Assembly: GCF_900166595.1 (NCBI RefSeq) | Contig: NZ_LT745763.1 | Span: 653,315 to 717,314, forward strand | Source: Virgibacillus dokdonensis | Lineage (GTDB): Bacteria > Bacillota > Bacilli > Bacillales > Amphibacillaceae | Direction of reading: 5' to 3' | DNA: 64,000 bases | In this document: positions 61,570 to 64,000 of the stretch, piece after piece | Numbering within the stretch: position 1 is the stretch's first letter | Layout: the number at the start of each line of letters is the position of its first letter | Made by a program: the position numbers and the translations under genes | Notes under the pieces: model-generated | The model's input: the letters and a program-made list of their open reading frames with translations, nothing else | The model's database searches: none | What the model was told of the DNA's origin: nothing

Positions 61570-61617
61570 AGAAACATCTTCCCAAAACTCTAAACAGGTT
61601 CTAGGGAAGATGTTTCT
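61570..61617 (+). terminator. terminator after tyrS
   Basis: Perfect 14-bp stem AGAAACATCTTCCC / GGGAAGATGTTTCT, loop 20 bases, short T-rich tail. Confidence 0.8.
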
Positions 61618-61733
61618 ATATCATCGCTCAATAAAACGGAACATTTTGAAAGATGACAAACTTAATAGGATGATTTCATTTATTATATTTTGTTAAGTAA
61701 AGGAATTCAGATGGATGAAAGGGATGTTTCAGG

Positions 61734-62426
61734 ATGCCTTCTTCTTGGAAAAGATCATTAGAACTAGCATATACAAATCATTACATTATTACGAAGGTGA
61801 ATGAACAGAAACCAGTTAATTGGTTATTACTAGATGTAGGTTTAGAAAATGTGGCAGAAGAGCATATTAACCAATCCTTAGATAATTTGCTTATTGGATT
61901 TAATCGATTGTTTAAGTATAAAAGTGTAAAGCAAGCTACATTAGGTTATTTTCGTATGCTGGATATAGTTAAACAAAATGATAGGTTCCATCCAAAAATT
62001 CATGTCTTGCTGCCAACGATGAAAAGCTATTTTCAAGGAAGATACTATATTAAACGTGATAAATGGTTAGAAATGTGGGCTAAAGCTTTAGGGGTTACTA
62101 ATGATCTATATGTAAATGTAAAAGTGATCCAACCTGAGGATAATAGTCATCGAATGGTAGAAAAAATGGAACAAGGTTTAGCAGTACTTTTGGATGTACC
62201 AGAAGCAAACAGACCTAAAAAAGATAAGAAAATTATTGAGACACGAAGGTTAATTGGGTACAGCAGGTTATTAAAAAAGGAAGCAGATCAACTACCTCCT
62301 GATTCAGACTTTTACCTAGATATAGCTCATTTACGTACAGACGATAGGATTGCAAATGTTGCTTTTGACAACATGCTCACTTGGCACCCTGGCTTAAGAA
62401 CAGAAAAAGAAAATCCTTTTATCTGA
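61734..62426 (+). pseudogene. rolling-circle plasmid Rep protein relic, N-terminally truncated
   Basis: The 230-codon frame matches the middle and C-terminal parts of pUB110/pC194-type Rep (Rep_1) proteins: WKRSLELAYTNHYIITKVNEQKPVNWLLLDV, the GFNRLFKYKSV block, a HUH-like site FHPKIHVLLP, and the end RRLIGYSRLLKKEAD. The N-terminal cysteine-rich part is missing (CPxCNWRR reduced to PSSWKR), and one histidine of the HxH pair is lysine, so it is probably inactive. No plasmid origin recognised. Confidence 0.75.
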
Positions 62427-62873
62427 AGGTAATGTCATAAGGGTAGCAGTTGCCTTCAATCTTGCTTGCGCTATGAAGAAGGCATGAAATTTTACGGTTT
62501 ATTTTGGATATAAGGTGCTGTAAGACTAGTCACTTTTGGGAGATGCAAACTGTACAAGCCTTAGTGATAGATAACAGCACCTAAAACCTCGATTTGTTAA
62601 CTTACAATTAGTGAAGAAAGAGTTGAAGTGGGTGAAATGACACCGCACTACCTTCCAACTTACTAAATCATCCTTCCATATTGGAACATAATGTACCCTT
62701 GAAAATAATAAATTAGTAAAGTATGAATACAACTAATAAAAGATTGGTAGGGCAATTCCCAATGTTTTAATGCCATCACCTAGGGATGGATAACTTTACC
62801 TATATACCTTGTATTACGATGTACTATGTGTTACATTATTTTAGAAAATAACAAAAAAGAGAAGGTGCTGAAA
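62427..62873. other. gap with long imperfect inverted repeat
   Basis: Arms GGTGCTGTAAGACTAGTCAC (62514-62533) and AGTGATAGATAACAGCACC (62566-62584) pair imperfectly over about 18 bases around a 32-base loop. No gene. Confidence 0.45.
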
Positions 62874-63236
62874 ATGGATAAAGAAATAATGAAAGGAAGT
62901 ATTGATATCCTGCTATTGTCTCTCCTCCAGAATCGTGATATGTACGGCTATGAGATGGTTAAGGCGTTAAAAAAAAATAGTAATGAACTGTATAACATGA
63001 GTGAGGGTACTTTGTATCCTGCTTTAAAGCGACTTGAAAATAAAGGCTGGGTCCAATCTTATTGGGGAGATTCGGAAAGTGGAGGCAGAAGGAAATATTA
63101 TCAAATTACCCAGCAGGGAAAAAACGAGCTAGCTAACAAACTGCAAGAATGGAATCAAATTAGCCATTTAATTAAGGTATGTTCGGAGGGATTAGGTTGG
63201 AGTCAACAATCGAAGCCTACATTCACAAAATTGTAA
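62874..63236 (+). CDS. PadR-family transcriptional regulator
   Basis: 120-residue winged-helix repressor: MKGSIDILLLSLLQNRDMYGYEMVKAL, SEGTLYPALKRLENKGWV, wing WGDSESGGRRKYYQIT, and a C-terminal dimer helix. ATG 62874 follows GAAGGTG. Its 3' end overlaps the VanZ-like gene by 40 bases, suggesting coupled translation. Confidence 0.9.
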   Translation: MDKEIMKGSIDILLLSLLQNRDMYGYEMVKALKKNSNELYNMSEGTLYPALKRLENKGWVQSYWGDSESGGRRKYYQITQQGKNELANKLQEWNQISHLIKVCSEGLGWSQQSKPTFTKL

Positions 63237-63967
63237 GTGAGCTACACTGTGGGGAAGAAGAAAAAAAAGACATGACAGATGAAATGAAAGATCATTTGTA
63301 TTTGTTGATACAAGAATATAAGGAAGATGGGTTTTCAAATGAAGTAGCCGTAAATAAAGCGTTAGAAACGTTTGGCGAACAAAAGCAATTAGCAAGCGGC
63401 TTACAAACATCTATTTCTCCTTTTCACAAATTATGCAAAATAACGACAGGCATTTTTTTCGGATTATATGTTCTTATCCTATTTTTTAAGTTCTTTTTGG
63501 AGCGCATGATTTTAACAGCGACTATAGTTAAAAGTGGTGACTTTTTTAACCCACATGTGGCTATTCCGGAAAATTTTACAGGTGCATTTGATGTTGAATA
63601 CATTCATTTAAATGCCAATTTTTTGCCCTTTAAAACGACGCTACAATATATCTTAAATGCAGATTCATATAACGTATCCATTATTATTGAAAACACCGTA
63701 GGGAATGCCCTTGTATTTTTGCCGCTAGGAATCTTTCTGCCGCTATTATTCCCAAAGTGCCATTCACTATTAAAAGTTTCTATAACTGTAACGATCATTA
63801 TCTCGGCGATTGAAAGCTTGCAATTGTTGTTATGCGTTGGTCAATTTGATGTGGATGACATTATCTTAGGAACGATTGGCAGTGGCATAGGATTTTTATG
63901 TTTCCTATTTTTCCAGCGCTTAAAGAATGAAATAACTGCAATACGACGTATAGAAAAAGAATTATAA
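63197..63967 (+). CDS. VanZ-like membrane protein with DUF1700-like N-terminal segment
   Basis: 256 residues with TTG 63197, 7 bases after GGAGGG; this start lies inside the padR frame. Residues 1-75 are a soluble HAAS/DUF1700-like helical segment (ELHCGEEEKKDMTDEMKDHLYLLI, KALETFGEQKQLA), then four or five spans ending with the VanZ motif QFDVDDIILGTIGSGIG. PadR followed by a protein with such an N-terminal helical domain is a recurrent pair in Firmicutes. Function unknown. Confidence 0.8.
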   Translation: MESTIEAYIHKIVSELHCGEEEKKDMTDEMKDHLYLLIQEYKEDGFSNEVAVNKALETFGEQKQLASGLQTSISPFHKLCKITTGIFFGLYVLILFFKFFLERMILTATIVKSGDFFNPHVAIPENFTGAFDVEYIHLNANFLPFKTTLQYILNADSYNVSIIIENTVGNALVFLPLGIFLPLLFPKCHSLLKVSITVTIIISAIESLQLLLCVGQFDVDDIILGTIGSGIGFLCFLFFQRLKNEITAIRRIEKEL

Positions 63968-64000
63968 TATAAAGAATAGTGAGTTGTAGATGATGAAAGC

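Overview
This window is a chromosomal segment of a low-GC, flagellated Gram-positive bacterium of the Bacillaceae. The gene order purB-C-S-Q-L-F-M-N-H-D, yerA, yerB, yerC, pcrB, pcrA, ligA, yerH, putP/opuE, gatCAB, dgkB, rlmCD matches the Bacillus subtilis order around purD to yefA. Protein texture suggests a halotolerant genus such as Virgibacillus or Oceanobacillus; the genus is inference.

Layout. 1-10.4 kb: purine operon, entered inside purB, with tight 4-bp overlaps and a terminator after purD. 11.2-21.0 kb: yerA, lipoprotein yerB, yerC, then pcrB-pcrA-ligA-yerH. 21.8-25.3 kb: an insertion in the conserved order, made of a HTH-TPR regulator followed by a 44-residue secreted-peptide gene (an RNPP-type cell-cell signalling cassette), then a 34-residue membrane peptide and a PutP-type symporter. 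26.0-33.0 kb: gatCAB, dgkB, a small membrane protein and rlmCD. 33.2-46.0 kb: accessory region with an Rrf2 regulator, two 98%-identical AhpD-like genes 9.6 kb apart, a thioredoxin-like protein, tRNA-Cys, a PLP-centred group (YggS-type protein, GlyA, glutamate-1-semialdehyde aminotransferase, PdxK paralog), a LysR regulator, a dead IS3-type transposase and flagellin. 47.1-50.9 kb: a Dus enzyme, a broken methyltransferase, a DUF2975/YozG-like pair, an anchored hypothetical protein and a YhfK-like protein.

51.4-61.5 kb is the most interesting block: a tyramine-forming (tyrosine decarboxylation) gene set. It has a tyrosine/tyramine antiporter, tyrosine decarboxylase, pyridoxal kinase, an NhaC antiporter, a second YerC/TrpR-like regulator and tyrS under a tyrosine T-box with a UAC specifier. 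The antiporter promoter carries a perfect palindrome with the AGTTAACT core known from TrpR operators. The block is followed by a chromosomal relic of a rolling-circle plasmid Rep protein, consistent with past mobility. The window ends with a PadR/VanZ-like pair.

Two dispersed intergenic repeat families mark the whole window. Family A (about 95 bp) ends in a hairpin plus T-run that looks like a rho-independent terminator; the copy inside the pur operon lacks that part. Family B (about 210-255 bp) is longer and rich in hairpins. Two short-period tandem-repeat patches are also present. Calls are by eye, from motif recognition and remembered family sequences; no searches were run.
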